Source: Fistularia commersonii (taxonomy: Eukaryota > Chordata > Actinopteri > Syngnathiformes > Fistulariidae). From it: DNA of 64,000 nucleotides. Where the stretch lies: contig JBBMNZ010000030.1 of assembly GCA_037954325.1 (NCBI GenBank), positions 1,364,501 to 1,428,500 on the forward strand, read 5' to 3'. How positions within the stretch are numbered: the first letter of the stretch is position 1; each line of letters begins with the position of its first letter. The translations under genes were made by a program, and so were the position numbers. Below, in pieces: positions 11,200-22,900 of the stretch. The notes beneath the pieces are model-generated. The model worked only from the letters and a program-made list of their open reading frames with translations, ran no database searches and was not told where the DNA came from.

Positions 11200-12070
11200 A
11201 ACTCATGGAGAAGGTCGGCTGGAGATCCTTAATCGCTTTTAACTTATTTATTCATTTATTTCTGCATGTATATGGAACAGAATATCATCGTCCCACAGAG
11301 GGGAAATTTAAATTTATTTATAATTTTTTTTTTTTTTAGAATAAATTCCTCACTAGCTCTAAATATATATTTAACTTTGCATAAATGGATGTATTTAATT
11401 TACTTGTATATCCATACGTGTGAATATATACACTTAAAATAACACATCCTGGATCTGAATGAATGAAATTATGATTAAATACTTTGTTCTTTACATCTCC
11501 TGTTAGCTTCTACTGAGAAGAAATTATAAATAATTGAAATAAATAAAGATAAATGTCAGAAAAAATAATAATATAAGAAAGAAAGAAAGTAAAAACACAT
11601 GACAGGTTGAATTGATGTCTTTAAAACAAAAGCAAACGAATCAGTTTTGTTTGATTTCACAAAAGTGTGACTGACATGGAGTTAATTGTTTTAGTTTCCC
11701 TTTACTTTTTGTACATATATATATACATATATATATATATGTACATAAATGTATGTACATAAATGTAAATAAATGCATATAAATGTAAATGTAAATGTAC
11801 AATGTAAATGTAAAAAATATGCATATATATGCATATTAAAAAAACATATATATATATATATATATATTTTTTTTTTTTAAACCTCTGTCACTTTTATTGC
11901 TTTCATTTTTACTGTTTTTCTTTTTTTTTTTTTTTTTTGTATTTGTGTCTGTACGGCATCCTTGAGTGTCAAGTAAGACGCGCTTAAATAAAACGTATTA
12001 TTATTATTATTATTATTATTATGAAATTGTCCAGAATGAATGAGGGAACAGTTGTAAGTCTGTATTTATA
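11200..12070. repeat. AT-rich low-complexity and LINE-tail-like sequence
   Basis: Contains an alternating AT/ATGTAC tract at 11714-11870, T runs at 11863-11879 and 11920-11938, and an L2-like 3' end (GTCAAGTAAGACGCGCTTAA ATAAAACGTATT followed by (ATT)n at 11997-12022). No gene. Confidence 0.6.
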
Positions 12071-12246
12071 ATTTACGCCTTTTACTATTTTACCTTTGCT
12101 GAGGCGTTCAGGGACGTCCTGGAAGTGAAGCTTCTCCTCTGTAATAAAGTTAATAAAGTAAAAGTAAAGGTACAGGATGAATGTGTTTACATTTGTAAAG
12201 GGACAAGGTTTTTATAGCAGCTCATAATTCACCGCTAGCGTTAGCA

Positions 12247-12322
12247 TCCGGAGGGGGGGGGGGGGGAGGTGTGTATCGACCAAAAAAAACACCATTTCCT
12301 TTTACGACACACACACACACAC
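12247..12322. repeat. poly-G run followed by (CA)n
   Basis: A G-rich run at 12250-12268 and a (CA)n tract at 12305-12322 lie within 60 bp. A third tract, (CA)n at 12652-12678, follows. These are simple sequence repeats; a minus-strand open frame across the last one is an artefact. Confidence 0.8.
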
Positions 12323-12954
12323 TGTGACACCGGTCAGCCCAGCGGACGCCGGCGGCTTTGAATCAACGTTTTTGAGACGAAGCTAAATGTTTTCCCGTCG
12401 TTTTGACGCGGCGGCGGCGCCCCTGTAGCGCAGAACCAACGCCGCGGAGGCTAAAAACCACCTCCGCCGGCCCGTTCCGGTCTCGCCTGCAACCGAGGCG
12501 CTCAGCGAACACTCCCCTCCCTGATTCCTGCTCCTCCCAGCGGAATAATTACCTCCGCCGCTGACCTGGATGACGGGAACGTCTCCGAGACAAATCGCAA
12601 CTGACAGCGGAATCCGACAAGACCAACGTGACGGGGTTAGCTTGCAGTGAACCACACACACACACACACACACACACATAGAGGCGACGATGTTTTTTTT
12701 TATTTGTGGATCTAAAAGTTACAAGCTAGAAAAGGTGCATTCATTCATTTATTCCCGGCTGTCGACCGTTCAGCCTCTCATTCATACATCAGTAGAAACC
12801 TAGAACTTTCCATCCTTTGGTTCAGATGTCATTGAAGGCCATGCAACCGTTCAGCCTCTCATTCATACGTCATGAGAGACAACAAACATTCACTCACTCA
12901 GGAACAATCATAGATTTTTGATTATTCACCCTCTCATTCCCACAGAAAGATGGT

Positions 12955-13775
12955 AGTGAGAGAGGATATGAAGGTAGTTGGTGTGAGAGAGGAGGATCCA
13001 GAGAATAGGGTTAGATGGAGAAGGTGGATGTACTGTGGACGCCTCGGAAGGGAAAAGATGAGATGAGATGAGAACAACTTTATTTATCCCGAAGGAAATT
13101 GTCGATTCAATTTAATTAACTAAATTGTTACTAAAAGCCCAAAGGAAAAGAAGAATTTGACACAGGGGTGCAGGACATGTATGACCGAGACAGTCATAGA
13201 TGAGATGGTTTGGACATGAACACTCTTCTGTTCATGTCCAAACCATGGTAGAAGGTTGCTGAGGGTGGAGCTGCCAGGCAGGAGGTCTAGAGGAAGACCA
13301 AAGAGAAGATGGATAGACATCGTGAGAGAGGATGTGAAGGTAGCTGGAGTGAGAGAGGAGGATCCAGAGAATATGATTAGATGGAGGATTCGCTGTGGAG
13401 ACCTTGGAAAGGAAAAGCCCAAAGGAAAAGAAGAATTTGACACAGGGGTGCAGGACATGTATGACCGAGACGGTCATACATGAGATGGTTTGGACATGAA
13501 CGCTCTTCTGTTCATGTCCAAACCATGGTGAAGATCTGGGTAGAAGGTTGCTGAGGATGGAGCTGCCAGACAGGAGGTCCAGAGGAAGACCAAAGAGAAG
13601 ATGGATGGACGTCGTGACAGAGGGTATGAAGGTGGCTGGAGTGAGAGAGGAGGATCCAGAGAATAGGGTTAGATGGAGAAGGTCGATTCGCTGTGGAGAC
13701 CCCTGAAGGGAAAAGCCCAAAGGAGAAGAAGAATTTGGGGTGCAGGACATGTATGACTGAGACGGTTTTGACATG
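12955..13775 (+). mobile_element. second tandem array of RTE-like LINE 3' ends with hairpins
   Basis: Three or more partial units of about 280-292 bp end at 13170, 13450 and 13745 with GGGGTGCAGGACATGTATGA. They carry the GAAGACCAAAGAGAAGATGG and GAGAGGAGGATCCAGAGAAT blocks that encode GRPKRR and REEDPEN. Between units lie perfect inverted repeats: arms ATGGTTTGGACATGAAC at 13205-13221 and 13485-13501, each followed by an 8-nt loop and the reverse complement. The copies are broken by stops. Confidence 0.8.
13058..13132 (-). mobile_element. 75-bp LINE 3'-tail insertion with 5-bp duplication
   Basis: This interrupts the RTE-like tail between GGGAAAAG and AAAAGCCC; AAAAG is present on both sides (13053-13057 and 13133-13137). 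The insert reads on the minus strand as CAATTTCCTTCGGGATAAAT AAAGTTGTTCTCATCTCATC, the same 3' tail as the copies at 27560, 30460, 34500, 48780 and 52140. It is an extremely 5'-truncated copy. Confidence 0.65.
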
Positions 13776-14489
13776 AAGACAAAGAAGATAGACGTTACAT
13801 GTAGTTTTATTTTTTATATTTTTACATACCTTGAACTTTATTTTTATTTATTTATTTGGATCTTTACTGTTTTTTTTTTTTTTGTTTGTTTTTTTATTTT
13901 ATTTTTTTAATCGCCAAGTTTTATTTTGATTCTTCAGCAAAAAGCAATTTTATTCTGATTCTGAGTATTCTGATTCTGATTGGATTAAAATCGTGATTAT
14001 TTCCAGTATTTCTCAGTATCTTCGGCTTTGTCCAGAAGTCCTGGAGTCCTACCATCAACCGTACGTCCAAACGCGTCCAGATAGGCTCCAGAAAGGAGCC
14101 GAGAACGTTCAGAATCCCCGCTAAAACCTTCTTGCCGTCAAGTAATCCCTTCTCCATTCCACTTGGTTTGGACTTTTCTTTTTAATTCTCATCTTTTCCG
14201 TCTGAAGTCTGCAGCTCGGTCTCCTCCTCCGGCCTCTGAGCTCCTCTGCCTTCATTTCTAATCCCGTTACAAGTGTTCCTTCTGATGTCCTCTGCCCTTC
14301 ACTTGTTTCTTCATTATCTCTCACCTGTTCCTTCCTCCTTATCTGTCTCATTCCGCCGCCTCCCCCTTGTGAATTGCAAAACCGGCTTTTTGTCTGCATG
14401 AACTCGGTGAAGAACCTTGGCACGTCTGTCCTCCTGTTAAAAATATTCCGCCCCTGCGGAAAGTTGAAGGACTTCTTCTGGACTCGGTC
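13776..14489. other. T-rich repeat and unassigned sequence
   Basis: 13800-13920 is a T-rich stretch (TTTTTACATACCTTGAACTT, TGGATCTTTACTG) with a relative at 36960-37030. 13921-14489 contains only short unassigned frames. Confidence 0.4.
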
Positions 14490-14830
14490 CGATGGACGGA
14501 CGAGCTCAGACAGGAATCACCATGTTTGCAGATGACACCGTGATGTCGTGAGAGCAGGGAGCCGCTGGAGGAACATCTGGAGAGGCGGAGGTATGCTCTG
14601 GAAAGGAGGGGATGAAGGTGAGCTGCGACAAGACGGACGAAGACGATGGAGGGTTTGAAGTACCCTCGGTGACACCTGCAGAGGGTGGAGAAGAAGTGAA
14701 AAGACGGGTGGAGAAAAATGTCAGGGGTGATGAAAGAGTATGAAAGGACCGGTGAAGGTGAGGAGCAGCCATGGGGTCTGGCTTGGAGACACCGAGAAGA
14801 AGACTGGAAGCAGGAGAGGTGAACCCGAAG
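14490..14830 (+). mobile_element. RTE-like LINE reverse-transcriptase fragment (catalytic region)
   Basis: GGAATCACCATGTTTGCAGA TGACACCGTGATG encodes GITMFADDTVM, the reverse-transcriptase catalytic-site context. It is followed by degraded equivalents of the SREQVE...LERWR...MKVS block (14550-14630). Frameshifted and truncated. It abuts the L2-like fragment. Confidence 0.7.
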
Positions 14831-14844
14831 TGCAGCTCGCCTGT

Positions 14845-15630
14845 CCGACATCTCAGATCGGATGGCGACCAACCACCTGAAGCTCAACCTGGACAAGACT
14901 GAGCTGCTCCTTCTCCTGAGGAAAGGTTGTCCACATAAAGACCCGGTCGTCACCATGGACGACACCGTGATAAGGACGACCAAGACTATCGTTCTCAGGG
15001 AGTCGCACGTTCCTGCAGATTCCTCCTTCACAACATCAAGAAGATCCGCAGATTCCTCACAGAGGATACGGTGCAGATACTCATCCAGGCTCTGGTCATC
15101 TCTGGTCTGGACGACTGCAACTCCCTCCATCAGGCGTCTGGAGCTTCTTCAGAACAACGCCTGGTGTTCAACCATCCCCAGTCTCCAAAAGAACTCCCCT
15201 CCTTATGTCCCTTCAAGGCTCCTGGTAGACGCCCGCATCAAGCTCAAGACCCTGGTGCTCACCAATGGGTCGGCCACGTCTTATCTCCAGGTTCTGGTGG
15301 AGCCACATGTCCCTACCCGTCCCCTCCGATCCGCCACCTCCGGGCGACCGTCCACCCCGTCACTCCGAGCCCCCGGCTGCAGATCCAACCAGAACATCGG
15401 GGTCGCTTCCCGTCTTCTGCCGTGATCTGAAAACGTACCTCTTCACCAAGCACTACCCTAGATCACTCTTAGACCCCCCCAAAAAAACGAAGAAATGAAT
15501 GTATGTGGTTTTGAGATGGTTGTTTAGCAGAGTGGTGACTTCTGAATAACAACTTCTGGTACTTTGGATCTTCGGTTATTGATTTGCAATTTTATTTGGA
15601 CAAAAGCGTCTGCTAAAAAACTGGAATGTG
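14845..15630 (+). mobile_element. L2-like LINE reverse-transcriptase C-terminus and 3' end
   Basis: The frame at 14862 reads MATNHLKLNLDKTELLLL, the block following the catalytic loop in L2/CR1-like LINEs. After frameshifts come IRRFLTEDTVQILIQALVIS-like and LDDCNSLHQ-like segments (15050-15130) and LKTYLFTKHYPRS (15430-15460). The element ends near 15596-15620 with TTGGACAAAAGCGTCTGCTA, the typical fish L2 3' tail. It is 5'-truncated and inactive. Confidence 0.8.
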
Positions 15631-15639
15631 ATGTCACGT

Positions 15640-16115
15640 AATGAGGTGGAGATGTGGAGGCATCAGGATCTCCATGGACCGTGATGATGTTTGCAGATGA
15701 CATTGTGATCTGTAGTGGAAGCAGGGAGAAGGTTTGGAGGGGCATCTCGAGGGGTGGAGGTATGCTCTGGAGACGAGAGGAACGAAGGTTTGGTCACAGG
15801 GAGTGGAGATGAAGATGGTGGAGGAGACTGGTGAAGAAAAGTCAGGGGTGATAAAAGACTATGAAAGGAACGATGGAGGAGATGGAGGTGAAGAGCAGCC
15901 ATGGTGTCACTGGCTTGGAGACGGCGAGCAGAAGATCGGAAGCAGAAGAGGTGAAGATGTGGAGGCCTCGGGATCAGATGTTCTGAAGTCAGACTGAGGC
16001 TGTCTGGACACTGAAGGTGGAAGGATGGAGAAGATCTAGATGGAGAAGGTCTGGAGGAAGACCGGAGAGGAGCTTTATGGATGGAGAACCTAAGTTGGTT
16101 TCCAAAGATGATCAG
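15640..16115 (+). mobile_element. RTE-like LINE reverse-transcriptase fragment, second copy
   Basis: ATGATGTTTGCAGATGACAT TGTGATCTGTAGTGGAAGCA encodes MFADDIVICSGS. It is followed by EHLEGWRYALETRGTKV-like and AAMVSLAWRRR-like segments through 15930, then traces of the ELPGRR tail at 16030-16070. It is a paralogue of 14490-14830 in the same orientation, with frameshifts. Confidence 0.7.
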
Positions 16116-19100
16116 ATCAGAAGGAAATGGAGATCTTCTCCACATATGTTTACGCCGCTGCTAATTAAAATATACGAAGGAAAGTCTATCGGCCGAAAAC
16201 GGGAGCCGGTCGGAACATCTGGAGAAGATTCTGAAGAGAAGATGAAGATGCTGAAGAGCGGCAGCTTCACGAGTCAGAAAGCACTTATTGTTTTCCAGAC
16301 ATGATGACAATAATAATGTGGTCTGATGAGAGAAAAGGCTCTGCTTTTAACAGACTTCTAACAAAATTGGCCTCTTGCCGAACAAAGTGGTTTTAATGTG
16401 TTTCTCAGAAAACTGTGGATAATAACTTAGGAGAAAAAAAAAAAAAAAAAGAAGGTTTTAGCGCGACGGCTTATTCTCAACCAATTAGGACTCGACTCCT
16501 GTAATAGTGAGTCAATTCTTACGCTGTTGAGTAACATCCTGGTTTTATCCTCAGATTATTTTCTCCGGGGAAAAAAAGAAAAAGACGGACTCCGAAAAGC
16601 CGGGACGAAATATTAATGTCATTGACGAAAAAAAACAATCGTGGACAAAACGGACCTTTAGGCCTCCGCCTGAAGGCGTGCAACTTGGAAGAACTCCTGA
16701 AAACGGGAAAAAAAAAATGCAAATCTGCTGCTAGCTTAGAAAAATAAAACTCAGTAAAGGAAGTTTAATACTGAAAGTCTTTATTTTAAACGAGCTTTCC
16801 AACAAAATGGCACTTGAATAAAGGTATAGTTTAGTTCACAACCTTCGTAAAGCCGCTGGATTTATTGCGCCCGTCAAATACGATCCAAAGTCACAAAGTG
16901 CAAAAGAACGCGTGGACGAATTAGCGACGAATTAGCGACGAATTAGCTCGGTCCGATTTCACCTCCAGCCCAGGAGCTCGTCGGTCAGCAGGACTTTTTT
17001 TTTCCAAAGATCTCCCAGGAGACGCTGCTCTCCAGGCCACAGTTTATCTGGTCTCTGAGTCATAAACGCACTCTAAACGGCGGAATTTAAAGCAGGAACC
17101 TGATTTGAAGGAAATGATCTGTAAGCTAACATGCTATTTATTTCTTGTTTTTCACCCGTCCGCTAATAATAAGTCGCAACGCTGTCTTTCGGGAAGCCAC
17201 AGCGAGCGGCACGGAGAACAAAGGGTCATTAATGGATATCCGTTTTGAACGGAACAATGCGTTGGCATTCAGAACAGGCTAGCAGGCCCGGCTAGCACTT
17301 TTAGCACGCCGTGTCTGATGGAGGCCGGGGTTGGAGGGGGAACAGAAACCTCTGAAGGAGGCGAACGCCGGCTGAAGCGACCGAAAACACGAACGTACGC
17401 TTGGCTTGTGGCCTTTTGTTTTCATGAATTAACTGGATGAACTTGTTTACTAGCATCTAGCTAGCTCGCTAGCTAGCTTTAACAATAGCTGGGTTTAATC
17501 TGGGATAGAAGAAGGAAGGAAAACAACTTTTCAATCAAGTCGCGCTTGATTTCCTGACTTCTTCCGGGTAAATGTTTCGTCGGGACGACACGGCGATGGA
17601 CTCTGGACGCCACTTCGGCGTACGAGATGATTTACTGTGCACGTCGTAAGCGTCTTGTTTATTTTCTACGACTTCTGTGAAAGCCTGACTTTAAAAGCGG
17701 GGCCCGCCAGCAGGTTCGGGGTATAAATTAGTCGACCCCGGATCGATATTCGGCAGCACGAGCCTGTTGAGAAGCTGGGATTCCCCCCCGGCGCGATCCG
17801 TCAGGAAGATGTGTTGCTCCAGAACTAGCAAAGAGACGCTCAACAGAAATGGGGGATTGATTTGAATGCGGTATCTTATGTTTTTCAAATATGATTCGCT
17901 TCCGTTCTCGAGTAAATCTCCTCGGAACGTCGGTTTATTCCGAAACCGAAAGCGCGAAAGCACTGATGTTGTAATGAACAAATTTTGGAATATCGGTTAA
18001 TGTGATGGAAGGCAAACAGGCGCTTGTTATTCAGAGGGTTTTTCCTTCCATGGTCCTCAGAAACTCGACGAGTCGACTTATTTTTCATCCGTTTTCATGC
18101 CCGTCTGTGCGATTTCCAGCGAAACGCTAGCCGACCGCGGCGAGCGGTGGATTCCGGCGTATATTACATTTCTATAGACGTACGACAAACAAGATATATA
18201 CTATATTTATATATTAAGGCTGGGAGAGTTCACAAGTTTGCATTAAATAACGGCAACAATCATTTCATCTCACATTACGCAGTTGATTAAGATTATTGTT
18301 AATATTTTGGCAAACTACGGGTCGGGACGTCGCCGCCCTCGTGCTTCCATGGATCTGGTTTCAGGTGCTAGCATGCTAAGATGCGCCGTAAAGCCGCCTC
18401 TGGAAGCGCTTCACGTTCCTGAAAGGTGCTTCCACCACATCCATGTGGGCGTGGCTGGTCCTCCAAGGGTTCAAGCCTACTTCTGATCACGATGGGTCCA
18501 TATCTGCACCAGGACTGCACCGTCCACGGAAGCACTCGGTCGAGTACGGCTCAAATCTAAATGCTAGCGGTTTGTCGCCGTTCCGGGATTAAACCCCTTC
18601 GACAAAAACGATTTAAAAGCCCTTTTTTTAAAGGATGTTCACTCCTTTGAAGGAGCAAAAAAAGATCATGTCACCGCTGAACTCTTCTAGAAGAACGAGG
18701 GCGGAACAATTACGCTTCGGAGACGGGAAGGACCGGCCGAGAAGCCGATGCTCGGACGTCTCGGCAAAGCGACACAGATAAGACCAGTGTTGTCGCGGGT
18801 GTTCGGACGCTCATTTCCACATCTGGAGCTCATTGACCCTGAAGATCAGCGTACCCTCGTTGGGTACATTGGGCGGAAGTCTCGTTTCGACGACAAAAAG
18901 GAGAAGGTTTGTTTTCCTTCCACGGCGTCTCTTCTTCCTTAAGGCAGGATTTCATCTCAACAAGCTGCCTGGTGGAAGACCAGGATAACCTGCATCTGCG
19001 GTAGCTAGATTTTGACACGTGCTAACGTGCTAGCGTGCTAACCTCCAACCAAAGACCGGTCTACCGCTCGCCGCCTCCTGCGGTTGGTCACTTTGAGATC

Positions 19101-19345
19101 ACAAACTGATCAGAGTTGATTTTGTTGTTCAGAAGCAGATGCGTTAGTTCAGATTTAGCTTGTTTTCTATCATTTGTATTCTAGAGGCTCCATGCAGGCT
19201 CTGCAAGCCTCCCTTCGCTGGAGGTCCAGGTTCTCCTCGGCCTGCCGCCGTCACGCAGGGCTTCATTAGTGCGCTGCATCCAACTAACCGGGCCTGATCT
19301 TCCACCTCTGGGATGCTGAGCTTTTCCTCTCGATCATGACTGGTA
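16116..19345 (-). other. 3' flank and possible long 3' UTR of sh3bp5l
   Basis: No open frame of note and little repeat sequence. On the minus strand AATAAA signals occur at about 17658-17663 (TTTATT on plus) and 16780-16785. Either could end a long 3' UTR that begins after the sh3bp5l stop at 19346. The nearest 260 bp downstream of the stop have no AATAAA. The repeated element AATTAGCGACG occurs three times at 16918-16945. Confidence 0.35.
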
Positions 19346-19984
19346 TCATAGACTCACGCTCCGGTGGTGCTGCTTGACGAAGATCTCCTGCTTTTCGTCG
19401 CCGATAGCTTTGTTTTGCGGCGGCGGCGGCGGCGGCGGCGGGCCCTCCGGGGGTCTGGGGGCCGGTCCCTGCCTTCCCACCGACCTCTGAGGGCTCCTCC
19501 TGGTCCAGTCCCACTCCTCTCCCAGCGTACTCCCGCCGTCGCTGAGCTCGCCCAGGTGCTCCACCGAGTCGCACTTCTCCAGGTCGGAGGCGATGGTCTG
19601 CAGGCTGATGACGGACATGCGGTCGGAGGCGGCCCGCTCGGCCTCCTGCCGCTCCCTCTGACCCCAGCCGCTCTCCCGGTGCCGCTCCACCCACATCCTG
19701 GTCCTTTCCCCGTCCGCCCAGTCGCTCTCCACGCCGTGGCATCCGACCACCTGGACGGCGACGGCGACGGCGACGGCGGCGGCGGCGGCCCGGGCCTCGG
19801 CCTCGGCGCCGATCGGGGAACTGCGGCCGCCGCGAGCCGCGAGCCGCGACCCGCCGGCCTGGACGCGCCCTCTTTGCTTGTGGATCTGCTCGCTGATCTG
19901 CTCCAGGTTTCGGAGAGCCACCGAGTAACGGGTTTTCACTCGAGACACTTGCTCCTCCAGCTGGACCACTTTAGCCTTCTGCTC
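19346..19984 (-). CDS. sh3bp5l: sh3bp5l terminal coding exon (residues 263-474)
   Basis: 639 bp after acceptor TTTCAG. Starts EQKAKVVQLEEQVSRVKTRY and completes the coiled coil at about residue 300. It then becomes a disordered tail with RSSPIGAEAEA, SLQTIASDLEKCDSVEHLG (conserved) and the C-terminus HHRSVSL followed by TGA (19348-19346). GC-rich triplet repeats encode an Ala/Val stretch (plus 19757-19795) and eight prolines (plus 19418-19441). The 271-codon plus-strand frame here is its antisense shadow. Confidence 0.93.
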   Translation of the reverse strand, partial: EQKAKVVQLEEQVSRVKTRYSVALRNLEQISEQIHKQRGRVQAGGSRLAARGGRSSPIGAEAEARAAAAAVAVAVAVQVVGCHGVESDWADGERTRMWVERHRESGWGQRERQEAERAASDRMSVISLQTIASDLEKCDSVEHLGELSDGGSTLGEEWDWTRRSPQRSVGRQGPAPRPPEGPPPPPPPPQNKAIGDEKQEIFVKQHHRSVSL

Positions 19985-22900
19985 CTGAAAGACAGGGAGC
20001 AGGAAGCTAGCTTACGTTCAGGTTACCGTGAAGGTGAAGTTTGTCGGTCGGTGAAAACCCTTTCCTTCGAATCTCATTTCCGCTACTTTTCTCAGACCGC
20101 GGCTAAAACAACGACGCGGCTAACGTATGGATTCTTATTTAGCTTCATTCAGCCTCGTCACATCGGAGCGATGCCATGATTGCGAAGTTCTGCACGCTCT
20201 GCGTCGACATGCCACCCGGAGCGTCTGCAGAAAAGACCTTTCCGGAACCACCCGCGCCGGAACGACGACGACCTGTGTGTGTTTTTTTTTGTGCGTTGTG
20301 TTTGAGAAACACACCTCCAGAATGTGGTTGAACTGAGCCTTCAGTTCAAAGTAAGGCTTGGACTTCAGGATGACCTTCTTGAGGGATTTCTGGAGCGTCT
20401 GGACTCGAGCCTCGGCCTCCTGGCAGAGCTGCGTGACCCGCTGGTGCTCCCGCTCGCTGCGAAGACGCTCCTCCTCCGCCTCGTTCACCTGAAGAACACC
20501 ACAATCATCTCATGATAACTAGCGCTTGCTGCTAAAATATGTGCATTGAATAGCAATATTAGCCACGTTTGGCTAAACTTGGCTCTTGGAAGTGTTCCAG
20601 GTGAAGTCCTTTTTAGCAAATATAGAGCGGAATAACGTCGGATTTCTGTTCCCGCGACGCAAAACTCACGTGATTTTCACCGGCTCGTCTCATCGCGCCG
20701 CTGAGAAAATTCGGTGCTTTGTCATCGCTGCTAGCGCCTGAAGGCTACGCGAATTAGCGCAAGGTTTAAACCGCATCAACCTTCCAGCACAAGCGCTAAG
20801 AATCTTTCCATCCGGCGCCGCTTCGTCAACAGATCCTTTCAAATATACGCTTTTTATCCATGTTCGTCCGTGTTTTTCGCCCTTTTTCCGAGCGTTTTAT
20901 TTCATCCGATTCCGAGAAGGTGCTTTCCTTTCCTTCGGCGGAAGAGTCGGCTTCACCCCGCGAGCCAAAATGGCCAAAAAACAACACAAACAAAGAAAAC
21001 CAACACAGCAGGATCCAACATGGCGTTCGACCGGCGAATGTAAACAAAGCCGTCTTCCTCGTATTCGTCCGCTGCGAATTTTCTTTTAACGCCGCCTATC
21101 TGAATGATGGAACAAGACTTTCTTAAGAAATGAACGGGCGATGGCGACGTACCGAGGAAACGCTGTAGGTCGGGGACGTCACAAACCGGTATTTAGCTCA
21201 ATGTTTACGTAAAGCTTGTAACTTGCAAGCGAGGCGCGTTTTCTTGCAACGTTGTCGACATCCAAGTGACAACAAGTAAAGTTCAACGGCACCAAAGCAA
21301 ACAATTCCAGACGTTTAATTCTATGAAAAAGGTGCGACTGGATGAAGAAGAAGGAGATACGAACAAACCCATGGAAAAGGAGACAAGCTAAGAAAGCTAA
21401 GAAGAGGAAATATGACCAAGCGTACGTAGCATTTGGTTTCACCGTGAGACGAAGGAAATACCGGGTCGAAAAATGTTGCCGGCGGACAATTAGACATGAC
21501 GCCACTATTACGCCGACAAGCCGCTTCTTGAGTTATTTCAACGAAAACGTGCCGAATATCGGCAACGATCATCCCGCTTCGTAGAAGCTGCTTCAGTCAA
21601 CCAGCGAACGCCGTTATGCTAGGAAACGCTAATGTAACCCTGGGAAAACAGGCCGACTAAAATGTGGAAATAGCGCTATTACATACATGTTTCTGTCTTC
21701 AGCCCGATCTTTTATCCTCTTTGATGAGCTAGAAGATAAAGTACGCTTTTAAAACGGATTATTTTCCATCCAGTTAGTCCTTTAAGGTACCTTGAACACC
21801 AAGTTAGTTGCAAGAAAGCGGGACTGCGAGTAGGTTTCTACTCGAATTATTTAGAGATACTGAAGCCACCCGTCTCTCCTGAGCCTCGGTAGATATTTAG
21901 TGCTATTTTATTTTATTTTATCTTATTTTATTTTTTTACAGGTCTCAGTCTCCAAGCGCTACATTAATAAAGTTATTATTTGTTGCAAGTTGATCCATAT
22001 TTCTTCTTTTTCTTTTCTTACGATACAACATTGTGCAGAGATGCACAATTTTATAGATAAAAGTATACTATTTATACAACTAGGTATCGTGCACTCGCTT
22101 CTGTGACTCTGCTGCAAGGTTCAAACTCCGAAAGGGAAATATATTAGAGACAAAACCGGGCGTGAGGAGAGCTTAGTAAATATAATATTTACTTTTATAA
22201 CTTGGCTAAATCAACTCCGAAAGCTGCCGAGGCCGGAGGGTTCTCGCAATAATCGTGGAATTTATCAGTCAAAGGAGCAACAAATATTTAGGAGCTGGAA
22301 AAGCGTCTCCGCCAGGGAGAAAACGCTGTTTAAAAGCCGAGTGGGCGGAGAAGATGTTTTAAGCCGGACGGATTTTAAAGCGTCGCCGAGCGTTATGGAC
22401 GTGTTGAAGCATTAAAAAGATTGCTGACAATTTTATCTTGAAAGCCAAAACACGGAGCGTAGCGGGGTTTTTTTTTTATTTCCTAATGGAAAGCGACGGC
22501 GAGTCGGACGCAGATTTTCCCGCAGAACGTTTAAGCGTCGGGCGACGGCGAGTGTGTGATTGATGTCGGTCGCACGATCGTGCACGTTGAGTCGCGGCGA
22601 TTATGCCGGAAACACCGGACGCTCTGTGTTGGTAAAAACAGCCGTATTCAAGTGTGTGTGTGTTGGTGCTCGGGTGTGTTTTGGACAGATTCAGACATAA
22701 TTTGTGTAAAATCTTCTCCCACTTTTCAATCAAAACCGTGAAGGAGTATTTTTATTTTACTTTAAAATCTCCGTCGCCGTTTTATCATTTTGACATTTTA
22801 TACGTTTCTCAAGTATTTTTGCTTATTTTGCTAATCACGTTTAAACAGTAAAAAGCCAATCGCAACTCCATTGTTGTTTACAAATCTGAAAATAATTCCA

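Noticed and set aside
13232..13774. 180-codon minus-strand open frame
   Set aside because: Antisense of the tandem LINE-tail array. Its apparent internal repeats simply mirror the DNA repeats.
14348..15130. 260-codon minus-strand open frame
   Set aside because: It is the antisense of RTE-like and L2-like LINE fragments that read correctly on plus. No homology on minus.
19364..20179. 271-codon plus-strand open frame
   Set aside because: It lies antisense to the GC-rich last exon of sh3bp5l, which is clearly coding on minus. The plus frame has low-complexity composition and no homology.
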